A stretch of DNA of 64,000 nucleotides from Druceiella hillmani. Taxonomy: Eukaryota > Arthropoda > Insecta > Lepidoptera > Hepialidae. The first letter of the stretch is position 1. Every line of letters starts with the position of its first letter. Made by a program: the position numbers and the translations under genes. Shown in pieces: positions 40,591-51,699 of the stretch. Where the stretch lies: assembly GCA_039881145.1 (NCBI GenBank), contig JAYKKI010000060.1:8208501-8272500 (forward strand). The letters are read 5' to 3'. Below the pieces are notes generated by a model, which worked only from the letters and a program-made list of their open reading frames with translations, did not search any database and had not been told where the DNA came from.

Positions 40591-40626
40591 TTATATCACT
40601 ATATATTTGATAAGATGTTTGCTCAT
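40591..40626 (-). other. Upstream ORF in the predicted Osiris leader (11 codons plus stop)
   Basis: If transcription starts near 40645, the first ATG in the leader (40626-40624) opens an 11-codon frame, MSKHLIKYIVI, ending TAA at 40593-40591. That is 15 nt before the real start codon. It could lower translation of the main frame or allow reinitiation. It exists only if the predicted start site is right. Confidence 0.35.
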
Positions 40627-40642
40627 GTGGTGGTTCAAAAAG

Positions 40643-40679
40643 ACTGACAGTGCGCTCTGTGAAGGCGCGTGTATTTATA
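40643..40679 (-). promoter_or_regulatory. Core promoter of the Osiris gene: TATA box and initiator
   Basis: On the minus strand TATAAATA lies at 40679-40672, in a locally GC-richer stretch (ggcctataaatacacgcgcc). A TCAGT arthropod initiator follows at 40647-40643, with its A at 40645. The TATA-to-A spacing is 34 nt, slightly longer than usual, so the true start may be a few bases upstream. This predicts a 5' leader of about 70 nt before the ATG at 40575. Sharp TATA-Inr promoters are common in developmentally pulsed cuticle genes. Confidence 0.6.
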
Positions 40680-40699
40680 GGCCAAGCGTGACGTGAAAA

Positions 40700-41990
40700 A
40701 GTGACTATTGTCAGGCTGTAGTACTGCATAGTACTGGTAATATTGAGAGTAGTCGGAGTGGTTCGCACGGATTCTTGAATCTTTTGATAATGGTTTATTA
40801 TAGTTTGTGTAGATTCACGCCTATGAATGAATTTGTTGATAAAAGTTTTATGTTTTCGAGAAGTTATGGTCGTACTGAATGAGGTAGTTCTTCATTTTCA
40901 GAAAACATTTTTGCTACTAGAATTAAGTTTATTATATTTCAATTACATTTTATAAAAGTATAATATTCTTTAAATAATCTATAAAATTTAGCATAAGTTT
41001 TCATACCTTTTTAATTTTTTGTTCTATTTGGTGTCGAACTATTTTATCGTGTTTATTTTATTATAAATACATTTTAAGTTATATTGCCAAGTTTTGACTT
41101 GAATTTAAAAAAATTGTCTTAATTTCTTATTTTATGGACAACAATTCCTAGAAAATATTTGTGAGATTGAGATATATCTCATGTCACGAGATTATGATAT
41201 GGTATTATTCCTTAATGTTATTTAATGGTTACAAAGAAGTTATACGGGTTATTTCGTGTTTCAGATGTTTACGTTTATTTTAAATGGAGATTTGGTGCAA
41301 ATTTTTGCTTTCTTTATGTTCATATACCTTATAAATTTTGAGCAATATTCAGTTTTACCATATTACTTATTATTTTTAATTTGTTCATATGCATATTACC
41401 GTTGAAGTAATTTTCTTTTTTGTTAATAACCGTTCGATTTCTTTCTACTTTATATGTGAAAAGCTCTAATAATGTACAATGTTTTCTTATTTATTATTAG
41501 AGATGAAACGAAGGTTATATTTATAATATTATTTCATATCTCATTCTTTTATTTTTGTAAATATCTAGTTCTATATCGACTTTGAAAAATAAAACTACTT
41601 AGTTATATGATGATTAAGATTCTAAATTTTTAAAAGAGAACGGAAAAATCTATACAATGTTGAGTCTAGGTATCGCAAGAATAAGAACAGTATTTACGAT
41701 AGAGATGATGAAAAAAGAAAGTCATTAAAAGTTTCATTTAAATTGTTAATCAAACACATAAGAAATCTCGTATTTTTCATAACAGTTTGAATTGCGATGT
41801 CTATGGATTTCTTTAAATCAACAAGGTGAAACAAAGTTCAGATTATGTCCTATTGTATCCTTTGTAAACATATGCTAGCATACCATGAAACTTACAGGCT
41901 GACAGGGTAGTCTAAAACTATCCAAAACTTAAAAACAGTCGTTACACTACTAATGTCAAAAGTTTATTTTTTACTAGCCATATCTACGAC
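40700..41990. other. AT-rich DNA upstream of the Osiris promoter
   Basis: No coding region supported. Any distal enhancers of the Osiris gene on this side would lie here, but I cannot point to a site. Confidence 0.4.
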
Positions 41991-42260
41991 TTTGTTCGCG
42001 TGTAAGTAGGAAAAACAATTGTTTGTTTTTGCTCCAATATAGTAGAGAAAAAGCAAACAACTCTCTTATATCTTACGATATGGGTATATATCGTACCAGA
42101 TGAAATCTAGTATGATATACCCCTAAATGGTACCAGATTTCATCAAATATGTTGAGTAGATTTTGCGTGATACCCGCTAAAATTAATATGTAGGCGGACA
42201 GACAAAAAATCCAAAAAAAGTTTTTTGGCTTCAATTATCATTCTATACACTAAATCAGTC
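41990..42260 (+). repeat. Dispersed repeat relic with GCGGACAGAC track
   Basis: atctacgactttgttcgcgt opens the block and gtaggcggacagacaaaaaa followed by gttttttggcttcaattatc closes it. The order (ACTTTGTTCGCGT ... GGACAGAC ... TTTTTTGGCTTC) is one I associate with widespread insect dispersed repeats. No coding potential. Confidence 0.45.
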
Positions 42261-43244
42261 ACATTTTTAAAAATATTTTCAATTAATAAAATTTACTCTT
42301 TTACAGTTTTATTATATCTAAAACGTATAAAAGCGATCGATTAGAAAGTTGTATGTGCTGTGTTAGATTTTTATTATAATTTTTTTATTAATGACAGATC
42401 TAGATATATTTAAACAAAAATATTTTTAATTTCTACCGTTATGTCCTTAACATTTCAATATTATTTTTACGTCCTTTTAATTATGTGCAACAATATTGGA
42501 AGCAATTCTGATCAATTAGACTTTTCGAAAGAAATAAAATAAATAAATTATAGGCACTTTGTATGTCACTCTAATCGGTAAAACTGGAGTCAGCTTTAAC
42601 ATAATAACCTTAACTTTTCTTTAATTATTCTTTAATCTCGTATCAATTAGAGACATATTTTAGATTCCTATTTTGCTTAAAAATTGAAATTTTACGTGTA
42701 TCCAAATCAGTGCAAAATTTTTAAATACAGCGGTTACATTGAAATTATATAATATTTAAGGATATGATATTGAAATACAATTCTTTATTCATTAATTGAA
42801 ATCGAGTTAAATTTTATACGTTTATAAAAAGTCACTCTTATGAGATCTAGATTCATTAATAAATATTTAACTTTTGAAAGAAAATTACAAGCTAACAATG
42901 ACTAAGTTCATCAAAAACGGAATTAGCATTGCAATACTGCGGAACACGTGTATATATTTCTAACAAAATACCACGAACGCAACAATAATTTTCAAATTCA
43001 TATAATGGATACTAGGAAACTATATCAATGAATGGTGCTTTTGAATGCTATAAAACCGTGTGCAGTCAGCGTAGGAAAAACTTCTTTATTCCGATGCGGT
43101 AACAATATTGGACACGTGGAGTATGTCGACCATACCGTAATTAGTTATTTGAATGTTACTGGTATTTTCTAATTTTCACGAATGGATGTGAAAATAGAGG
43201 ACAATTGGACTTTCTATTGTAATACTCCTACGTACGGCATATAC

Positions 43245-43690
43245 GGTTTGTAGGGTTCCGTATCTCAAAATTAAAAACAGAATCCTTAAGAGTTCCTCAG
43301 GTGACTGTCCGTAACAGCCGTTTTTCTCAAAAACTGCAAAACGTAGAAACTTGAAACTTGGTATAGTAACAAACTATATTAACTAGAACATATAGTGTAT
43401 CGTTTAAAAGGCCTCAAAAATATTTTGTTTTGAAAGTTAATTAAATTTTAAATAAAATACATGCTTCTCCTCTCATTTTCTGAATTGCTCAACTAAAATT
43501 ATGAATAAATAAGGTTTAACTGTGACGATTATCCTAGACTTCATAATTTTTGAAACATGTATCTTGTTTTTATGCTTTTACAAGAATTGATAAGCCACAC
43601 GTTGTGAAAAAGTAAGATTTGTTAATATTTTAATAACAATACTACATACCGTTAAATGTTCATGAGTGCCTAAATGTGTTTAAAAAACCC
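43245..43690 (+). repeat. Dispersed repeat, copy 1 (GGGTTCCGTA element)
   Basis: Starts tagggttccgtatctcaaaa, has aacagccgtttttctcaaaa followed by actgcaaaacgtag, then agacttcataatttttgaaa, and ends atactacataccgttaaatg. The block at 44030-44620 has the same landmarks in the same order. Confidence 0.6.
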
Positions 43691-44029
43691 TTTTAATTTT
43701 ACTGGCCTTTGATATGTATTTTGAGATAGCTCAGATTTCTTTCAGGCAAAAAAAATAAAATATGAGACCAGCTTCTGGTTTTGAAGATGTGGTTACCCTA
43801 ACCAATCAAAATGAATTAAGGGCTAAGTGCCTTTAGACTTTAGACGTTAATTATTGTCAATATCAAATTTCAATTTCAATAATCCTCATGTTAAATGGAA
43901 AATCAAAAAGCATTATGGTTGTTTGTGGAGATTATCATAAAATTTTGACATTTGACTTAAGAATAAATATTTTGATTATTACTTAAGGTAAAAAGGAGCG
44001 AGACAATAATTTTTAGGGATTTCCCTCTT

Positions 44030-44620
44030 TTTAAGGGTTTCGTACGTCGAAAAGTAAAATGAAATTATACAATTATTTACGTGTCTACCCGTCTGTCACG
44101 GCAAATTCTCAGAAACAATAAACTTAACATTGGACATGGAAATATATATCTTATTAAGCCACATATTTTGCACTAACTTTTTTAAGATATTCAATTAAGA
44201 ATTAAAAGGGAGGTAAATAAAATATTCAATTGTTTAAAAATTTTATATATCATATAAAATATCATTTGAAAGAGCTTATTATGAGGAATTTAACAAATAA
44301 TCTTTATAATTGTGAATTGCATAATTTATAAATTATAGAATATGCGTAAAAGGGCATGTTCCCCTTATTTCCGAACTAATGAATACAAAATCATAAAGAA
44401 AATAGAGTTAATAAAATCTGACTAGAAGATTACGGGAAAATTATAGCTTTTGGTCTAGATTTTATAATATCTGAAACATGCATTACTTTTTTACGCCTGT
44501 GATAGATTTAGTATGCAATATATTCAAGTTGTGATAAATTAACATCTGTAAATTTAATGGAAATATTACGTACCCTTAAATGTTTAGCACCCTTAATATA
44601 ATTATATAAATGTGTACAGG
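44030..44620 (+). repeat. Dispersed repeat, copy 2 (GGGTTCCGTA element)
   Basis: Starts aagggtttcgtacgtcgaaa, has ggcaaattctcagaaacaat, then agattttataatatctgaaa followed by catgcatta, and ends atattacgtacccttaaatg. It is diverged from the copy at 43.2 kb but collinear with it. Confidence 0.55.
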
Positions 44621-46378
44621 ACCTCCACGGTCTACTTAACCGCACTATACTTTCGGGTTTTGCGCGTTTGCTCATTTGAATTTTTGCTTTCACAGTCCGC
44701 TCGGTACAGTTAACATTTTTTGACGGAATATGGTTTTATATTGTGACTTAGTTTCGACAAACGTCATACTGAAATAACGAGTGTTTCATTATTACCAAAT
44801 TAAAATTATTACATACATCACTAAAAACTGCTGCGTTAATGCAGCAAGTACAAAATTATTATTCATATACTCAAGAACAATCACACATGTGATCATGTAT
44901 TCACCAAAATAATAACCTATCCTCAGAAAGTAAGATCTTGATGTCTGTTTAATTATTCATTCTATTTTATTTAATAACGCAATGCTCATTATAATTCACG
45001 CGTATTATGTTGTGCGTGTTACTTTTCTTGTATCAGTGCTGTTAAAATATTGTTAACGGTTAAGAGATCAGTTTTATTACATTAATCTTGTTCTTTCAGT
45101 TGTTTAAATGTTGAGAACAAGGTTATTTTACGTAGATACGTTTAAACGTAATGCAGAATGTATCAATTTATGGCTAAAATAAATAAGTATTAAATGTACC
45201 TAATCCTAAATTCCACATATTTTAAAGGATAATCATTGAAACAGACCTTTGCTACAAAATGTAAGGTTTCTAGGCGGATATGGCGGATATGATTGTTCAC
45301 TTGTTCATGTTAGCATCATAATTCGTTCAGCTCGTAATAGATTGTAACGAACATTTTATATCAAACAGGACATGTAGTTAAATTATATTTATATATAGAA
45401 AGATGGAACAATGTTTTATTCTATTTTTTTTAAATGCGTCTCCGAAATGCAAATGTTAATTTTTTGCACCTCTCCCCCCCTCTGTGAAAAGAAAAGGAAG
45501 AGGTTATTGTCATTAAGAAAATTATACCCACTTTTACCATAACGATTCTTCGGTTATTAAATAAAGTAAACATTGTTATTATTTGTTTACTTTCACTTGT
45601 TATTTTCTCAAAGAAGAAATCTACCAAAGTAAAAGAATTAATTCTATATTTTCGTTCTCTAACAAAGGACTGCTGTGTCTTTGTGAAATAGATTTCAGAG
45701 AGAGAGAAATTAAAGAGTGAAATGTCACGGAAATAACATTGTTCCTTCGTGACGTTTCGTTCTTTATCTGTAGATGATATTAATATTGTCCTTTAAGTAA
45801 AATATTATTTATGATAAAAAAATTCTAGATTGATTCTTAGGGAAAATTTTTGAAAAAGATTTTGACGAGTCTTTTCTCTCTATACTCTTAGGGTTTCAGT
45901 AAGGCAACAGTTGTTATGATATATAATCAATAATGTTTTTTATTTGTTATAATATTCTGTCAATGGCTCAAACTTAAATTTATGACACTGATATCCGTTC
46001 TTTAATATACGAGTGGAGATATAAAACTAATTGCAAAATTTCCTCAACATCGATAATGCGAAATAGCTTGTTTATGTATATGCTGGGATTAGACTCTAAT
46101 TATTTGTAATATATTAAATTCTCTCTAAGGTATATTAAGATTTTATGTATGTTACTTATTTCGAAAAATAAACCAAAATTAATTAATGAAAACTAAACAA
46201 TCATCTTGCATGTTGATGATTATTAAGTTGAAATTTATAAAGTAACGAGCACACATATACAAGTTTAAGTTAAAACGTAACCCGCATTTTCAATAGTTTA
46301 AAATGAATTGGTACTTGGGAAAATGAGTAATGAAATGACAATGTATAAAGTATAAATATTAGAAGTGGCAGAAAAATA
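44621..46378. other. AT-rich DNA, nothing recognised
   Basis: Short frames only. A run of C (ctccccccctct near 45470) is unusual for the region but carries no clear meaning. Confidence 0.5.
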
Positions 46379-46695
46379 TTTTAAGATGCTTTGTTGAAAG
46401 TTAAAAAAGAATACGTTTTAAGATGATTTATTAAAAGTTAACATTATAGAGGTTTTGTCAAAAGTTATCATACATTTTAAGATATTGAAAGGTAAAACAA
46501 AACAATATACATTTAAAGATGCTTTGTTTGAAGTCCAAAAGTCAATAAAAATATGAAGATGCTTTGTTGAAAGTTAAAAAGTTAACATTAATTTTAAAAT
46601 GCTTTGCTAAAAATTATAGAGTTAACATCAATTTTAAAATGCGTTGCTGAAAGTTAACATGAATTTTCTCATAAAAAGTTAACATGAATTTTAAG
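46379..46695. repeat. Degenerate tandem repeat, unit about 55-65 bp
   Basis: ttttaagatgctttgttgaa, agttaaaaagttaacat and variants (atgctttgctaaaa, atgcgttgctgaaa) recur about six times with indels. Confidence 0.7.
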
Positions 46696-46787
46696 CAATT
46701 GGTAATTCAGTGATATTTTAACTCTTCTTTCTTTGGCTTATTACTAAACTCATAATACATTAAGGTATCTTGGTGACAGAGAAAGAT

Positions 46788-46841
46788 ATCACTTTGACCG
46801 AGTTTGAGAAAGATATCACTTTGACCGCCGTCAAAATATTC
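46788..46841. repeat. Short direct repeat gagaaagatatcactttgac
   Basis: The 20-mer, followed by cg, occurs twice back to back with a short spacer (gagttt). It is a recent local duplication. Confidence 0.8.
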
Positions 46842-47109
46842 GCCTGCAGATAATTAATAATTGACCGTGAACGTGAATTTTGCGATTTCATACGACACCT
46901 CGACTTTCTCACATTGCTGTAAATAACTTACAATGATGATGAACGTTAGAGATAAATGCTCGCTGAATTAAATCACTTGTCACTCGTATTAAATCGTTTA
47001 GGCTCGATATCGACATTGAATTCGTTTCCTAATATTTTAATTGTATTAACTGTCCAGTAATGTACCATTTCATTACATATGTACAGAAACACACACAAAC
47101 ATACACACA

Positions 47110-47640
47110 CGCATACATACATTCTCGATTTTGTGTTTTTTATCCATTTCACTCCAGCTGTTATTTTGCTATCATCGTACCGATGCTAATTTGGCTTTCC
47201 TGGAGGTCGGTTTTTGCTCCAGGAAACATCCTATTTCAGAGCCCACTCTATTCCACGAAGGTTTTGCATTACGAATCTTGCTTTCTGGTGACGTGGCCCG
47301 CCTATGCCATTAAAGGTTCACAATATATTGTATGACGTCCGCGACTCTATTCTCTCTGTGAGCTAATCGTTACTCTTTCGGTCTCTTAGTCTACCAATTT
47401 TCTTTCGATCGTTCTTTGAGCATCTCTAAGCTCGATGAGGATTTCTTTTGTAAACACCCAGGTTTCAATCCCATTGGTAAGTACTGGTAGGATACAATGG
47501 TCATTTGTGCGAGTTTTTTTCAGCGTAATCTGAGTGATGTAGGTAAATATTTTTATTTCGACGGTGAGTTAAATTTTGGACTTGGCTGCCTATACTCGTC
47601 TCATGTGCCAATCTATTCCGTTGGTTTGGTGTTCTTTCTC
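47110..47640 (-). pseudogene. LINE reverse transcriptase C-terminal relic
   Basis: The minus strand reads CILPVLTNGIETWVFTKEIL, then IELRDAQRTIERKLVD, a stop, TERVTISSQRE, a stop, and then (G)RHTI...AGHVTRKQDS...TFVE. This matches the C-terminal part of RTE/Jockey-like insect LINEs: C.LPVLTYG.ETW..TK......L...QR.IER.....R..DR.....R......DV.....WAGH..R..D.RW...V..W. Stops and indels are frequent. The subfamily is not resolved. Confidence 0.7.
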
Positions 47641-48172
47641 AATAAAATTTCTTGACCAAGTTATGTAATATCGTAATATCTACTACAAGTGTACGATAAA
47701 CATTTCATTCTTCTTTCGTATTCGAATGAGGATAGCAGGTTTGGATCTTTAGTGAGTACTAATATCTACTAACTCATCTCTTTATTTCGAGTATTTTTTC
47801 CCGTCATAACTTACTTAGATGTATCCTGTGTAAATAGTGGCTTCTATTTGCACATCTCTCGCATCGTAACTATTCTAATAAACTACATACGATTTTGAAC
47901 TGAATGGTGTTTCACTGACGGACAGGGTGGAGGGAAGGCATTCTAGTAGCATTTCATGAACATATGGTGCTATCTTAATGCCATCTACACATAAATTAAT
48001 GCAAGTATATTGATAATGCTATGTGTATCATAAATTTATGTATTTCTATAATGCTATCTCTATGATCAGTTTATGTAATTATTTCTGTAATGCTATCTAT
48101 TGAAACGAATATTCACATTTAAGCCCTAGGCTATAGATGAAGCTGTCCTTTTTTTTAAACAAGAATATTTTA

Positions 48173-48533
48173 TTACCATCATGCGGAAACAATACTTGCA
48201 CTTCAAATGCAGCGAAAACCCTTTCCGCGGAAATCTGACATTAAATATCGTCGTCTTTAATATTTACCATCATGCGGAAACAATACCTGGACTTCAAATG
48301 CATCGAAAACTCTTTCCAAGGAAATATTTCATTAAATATCGTCGTCTTTAATAATTACCATCATGTGGAAACAATACTTGCACTTTAAATGCATCGAAAA
48401 CCCTTTCCACGGAAATCTTACATTAAATATCATCGTCTAATAATTACCATCATGCGGAAACAATACCTGGACTTCAAATGCATCGAAAACCCTTTCCGCG
48501 GAAATCTTTCATTAAATACCGTCGTCTTTAATA
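48173..48533. repeat. Tandem array, 91-bp unit, 4 copies
   Basis: ttaccatcatgcggaaacaa starts units at 48173, 48264, 48355 and 48444. Units carry cacttcaaatgcatcgaaaa, ccctttccgcggaaatc (a TTCCGCGGAA palindrome in two copies) and attaaatatcgtcgtcttta. Confidence 0.92.
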
Positions 48534-50200
48534 AACTATTCTTCATGTATTGTTATGTTTTTTAGAATTGTAGCCGAAAATATTGAAGAGTACATATATT
48601 GGGTTACTTAGTATTTTCTGTACTTAAGGAGAAATAAGTTTTCAAATTGCCCTTTGTGTCACCAGAATAAGCAAATTTTTGAGATGAGATTCAAATTTGA
48701 TAAAATAAAGTCAAGCAACATATCCTATAAACAACCTTAATGTTAGTCAAACGATTATGATTAACACTACCCAGTCATTAATAATACAGTCGGAGAATAA
48801 CAACGTTTAATCAGTACCAAGTCGGTACGTCCACAACGTACTTAAACGGCAACTCTCTTAAACAGTACCAAGTCGGTAGGAATTATATTGTCACTCTTTC
48901 CATGGTCTGTCTATTTCGGAAGTACTTTGATAATACATTTAAAGATGCCCATTTTTACATAAACGTGGATTTTAATACGAGTTTTTAGTGCGATGGGATT
49001 ATTAGTACCAATTATCAAATTAAAAAAAAAATCTCACGTTCCGATTGCTGCTGTATCACGAATTGACTGAAGTTGTTTAAGAAAAATAGTGAAAGTATAT
49101 TTATTACGCTTATGGGAGCATTCATTATAATACACATATGCTAGGCCATAATTTTAACGGCTGCCCTACATGTTTGTCATGAGAAGAAAAAAATTTCACA
49201 TCTGTTCCGTAGATCAGCATATTACCATAATATACTTTCTTCAGAATTAATTCAGACTTTATTACATCAATATTGTTCATTGGTTTTTGTGGAAAGACTT
49301 TATAAATTATTTCTTTCATTATCTAAAAGTTTTGCACCGGAATTCGTAATATATATTTCAAATATAAAACTTGATTTCATTAGTTTACCAAAAAAGTTTC
49401 ATTATTGATACTTATCTTAATGATTCATCAAGTTAACTATCAGCTGCTAATAAACTTTATTTTGTGTCATCGTAAAATTAAATATTTTTAATTTCATTAT
49501 TTGTAAAAACAATTAAAATCGTCGGCATTTTTACACGACTGATACATAAAAATATAATCATAAGTCACCACTCTTATTGATGGAGATGCCTTATCGGTGT
49601 CATCTTCTCATTCACGTATTTTCTTCCGTTTTCAATAGATGACAAAGTTTTATATCTTTAAAACTTTTCATAATTTCTGTATCCTTCTTATCTTCTTTGA
49701 TCAATTTTTTATTATCAATCTGTCAAATTTTGGTTTAATTATATTTTAATGTAATTCTCGTATTAACAAATTATCTTAGAAAAAACAAAATTGTTCGGAT
49801 CCTAAAATGGTGTAGAAAACTGTTTTCTGTATTCTATATGTATATATGCTATATTTATTGCGGATGCAACGGTGATATTTTTTCCTGCTTTTTTACTCGG
49901 AAATAGCACGAAGTCATTGTTTTATAATAATTTTTGTAATACTTTTGATTTATAACTCCACAGAATTTTAAAAGAATAACTTGTTTTTAAATTTAACGGT
50001 AATATATCATGCACTCACACGCAGCCATACTTATCAATATTAATGGAATAGGGAAAAAACATTGGTGAATTTAAATTATTTTGCAAAATTAAGATAATAT
50101 TATCCATTTATGTCACCCTACTTATGTTTGAAACCTCACATCTAACGGATCGATTTTTTAAATTACCAAAAATAAAAAAAATAACGAGAGGTGTCGTGGG
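48534..50200. other. AT-rich DNA, nothing recognised
   Basis: A cagtaccaagtcggta motif occurs twice near 48815 and 48870. No gene supported. Confidence 0.5.
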
Positions 50201-50219
50201 ATACCCGGTTGGAACGAAT

Positions 50220-51080
50220 TTCCTTTCAATATATATGATGTATTAAATTTACATTATATACAGGAATAAAAACACCTCAGCATAATAAAATATCCGCTAT
50301 ATCATTTATTAAATATTAAAAATATGTAAACTGAAAATAATTTTCGTCATAATTTATTTTCATTATTAAGTGATAATAATATAATTTATTAACATTAATA
50401 AATTACAATAAATTGTCGGTATATTCATTTATTTTCATTAATTAATTAACATTTATTTAGGTTGTTTCTCTTCTTAAATTTATTTACATATTATATTATT
50501 TATATATTTTAAAATTAGAATAACTAACCTTAGAAAAAATATAAATAATGAAATTTTAATTTTTATGATAATTAAATTTAAACTTAAAATAAACTTTAAA
50601 TTAGTTTGATCGAACAAATAAATTTTAAAATAGTAAAATGAGAAAACATTAAATTTTTAGAATAATAAAATTGAAGGTAAAAATTAAAAATACATTAAAT
50701 TAAAAAAATACATTAAATATTTTATTATTACAATAAGAAAACATTTAATTGTTAAAATAATAAATTTTAATGTTAAAATTTAATTTATTTTTTAAATAAT
50801 TAAAATAAAAATAATTAAGTATAAACATAAAATTAACTTTAAGTTTAATTTGATTGATTTAATAAAAAAAAATTAAAATAATAAACAAATTATTGGTAGA
50901 ATAATAAAATTTAATTTTAGAATTAATTTCAAATTTAATTAAATTTTGCAATAAGTAAAATAAAAATATTTTAATTTTATAATACTTCAATTTTGATTTT
51001 TAATTGAATTAAATTTCGAATTAACTTTAACATGAAATTTTATTATTCTAAAAATTAATTTTTTTTATTTCATCAAACAA
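50220..51080. other. Extremely AT-rich block
   Basis: Nearly all A and T, built of irregular aattaaattt/ttaaaataat words with almost no G or C and no open frame of interest. It could be a matrix-attachment-like or very old repeat-derived region. No clear period. Confidence 0.6.
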
Positions 51081-51498
51081 TCTAATATATCATTTAAAAC
51101 TCACACATTTGTAATATTCTTAGCTTCCGCAGAAACTAAAATATAAAACGCAAAGTCCTAAGAAAAAACTATTCTGTTGTATATACTTTAATTATTTTGA
51201 ACGTGTTTTTAACTTAAAATATTTAACTTAAACCATATCCGATTGTATGCAGTCACCGTTAAAAACGTGTTAGCATATTAATAATGATATTTAAACTTGA
51301 TTAACAGATTCATTTTGATATAGCCGTTAAACCTATAATTATTATAATGTTCACCGATTATAATATTATGAACGTTTGCTTCTAATAATACCTTTCTATT
51401 TTTATTACAAATTCAGATAAGAGCAAGCAACGGTTTGGACTTGTACTCGGATACTTATATTCGGACATTTGTCGTGTTATTAAAAATAGATTTGGACA

Positions 51499-51693
51499 AT
51501 GACAATGGTGCAATTAGTTAATATTTTACTTCCGTTTCTTGTAATGACTTCATTGTTTGTTTCAACATTGGAAGAAAGGGCAGTAATTTTCATTTTTCTT
51601 ATCGTTAAGTTTAATGCTGGTATTTGCATTGTCGTTTACGAAGAGACATATTACATATTATGTCGTCTTAAACTTAACATAGGACAGATGTGA
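51499..51693 (+). other. Small frame with a signal-peptide-like start, unassigned
   Basis: The frame starts MTMVQLVNILLPFLVMTSLF, then VSTLEERAVIFIF. A basic-poor but clearly hydrophobic N-terminus followed by a polar stretch would suit the first exon of a small secreted or cuticular protein, and a weak donor-like GCA/gtaatt follows the LEER codons. There is no second exon I can identify and chance is a real alternative. Confidence 0.2.
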
Positions 51694-51699
51694 TAAGTT

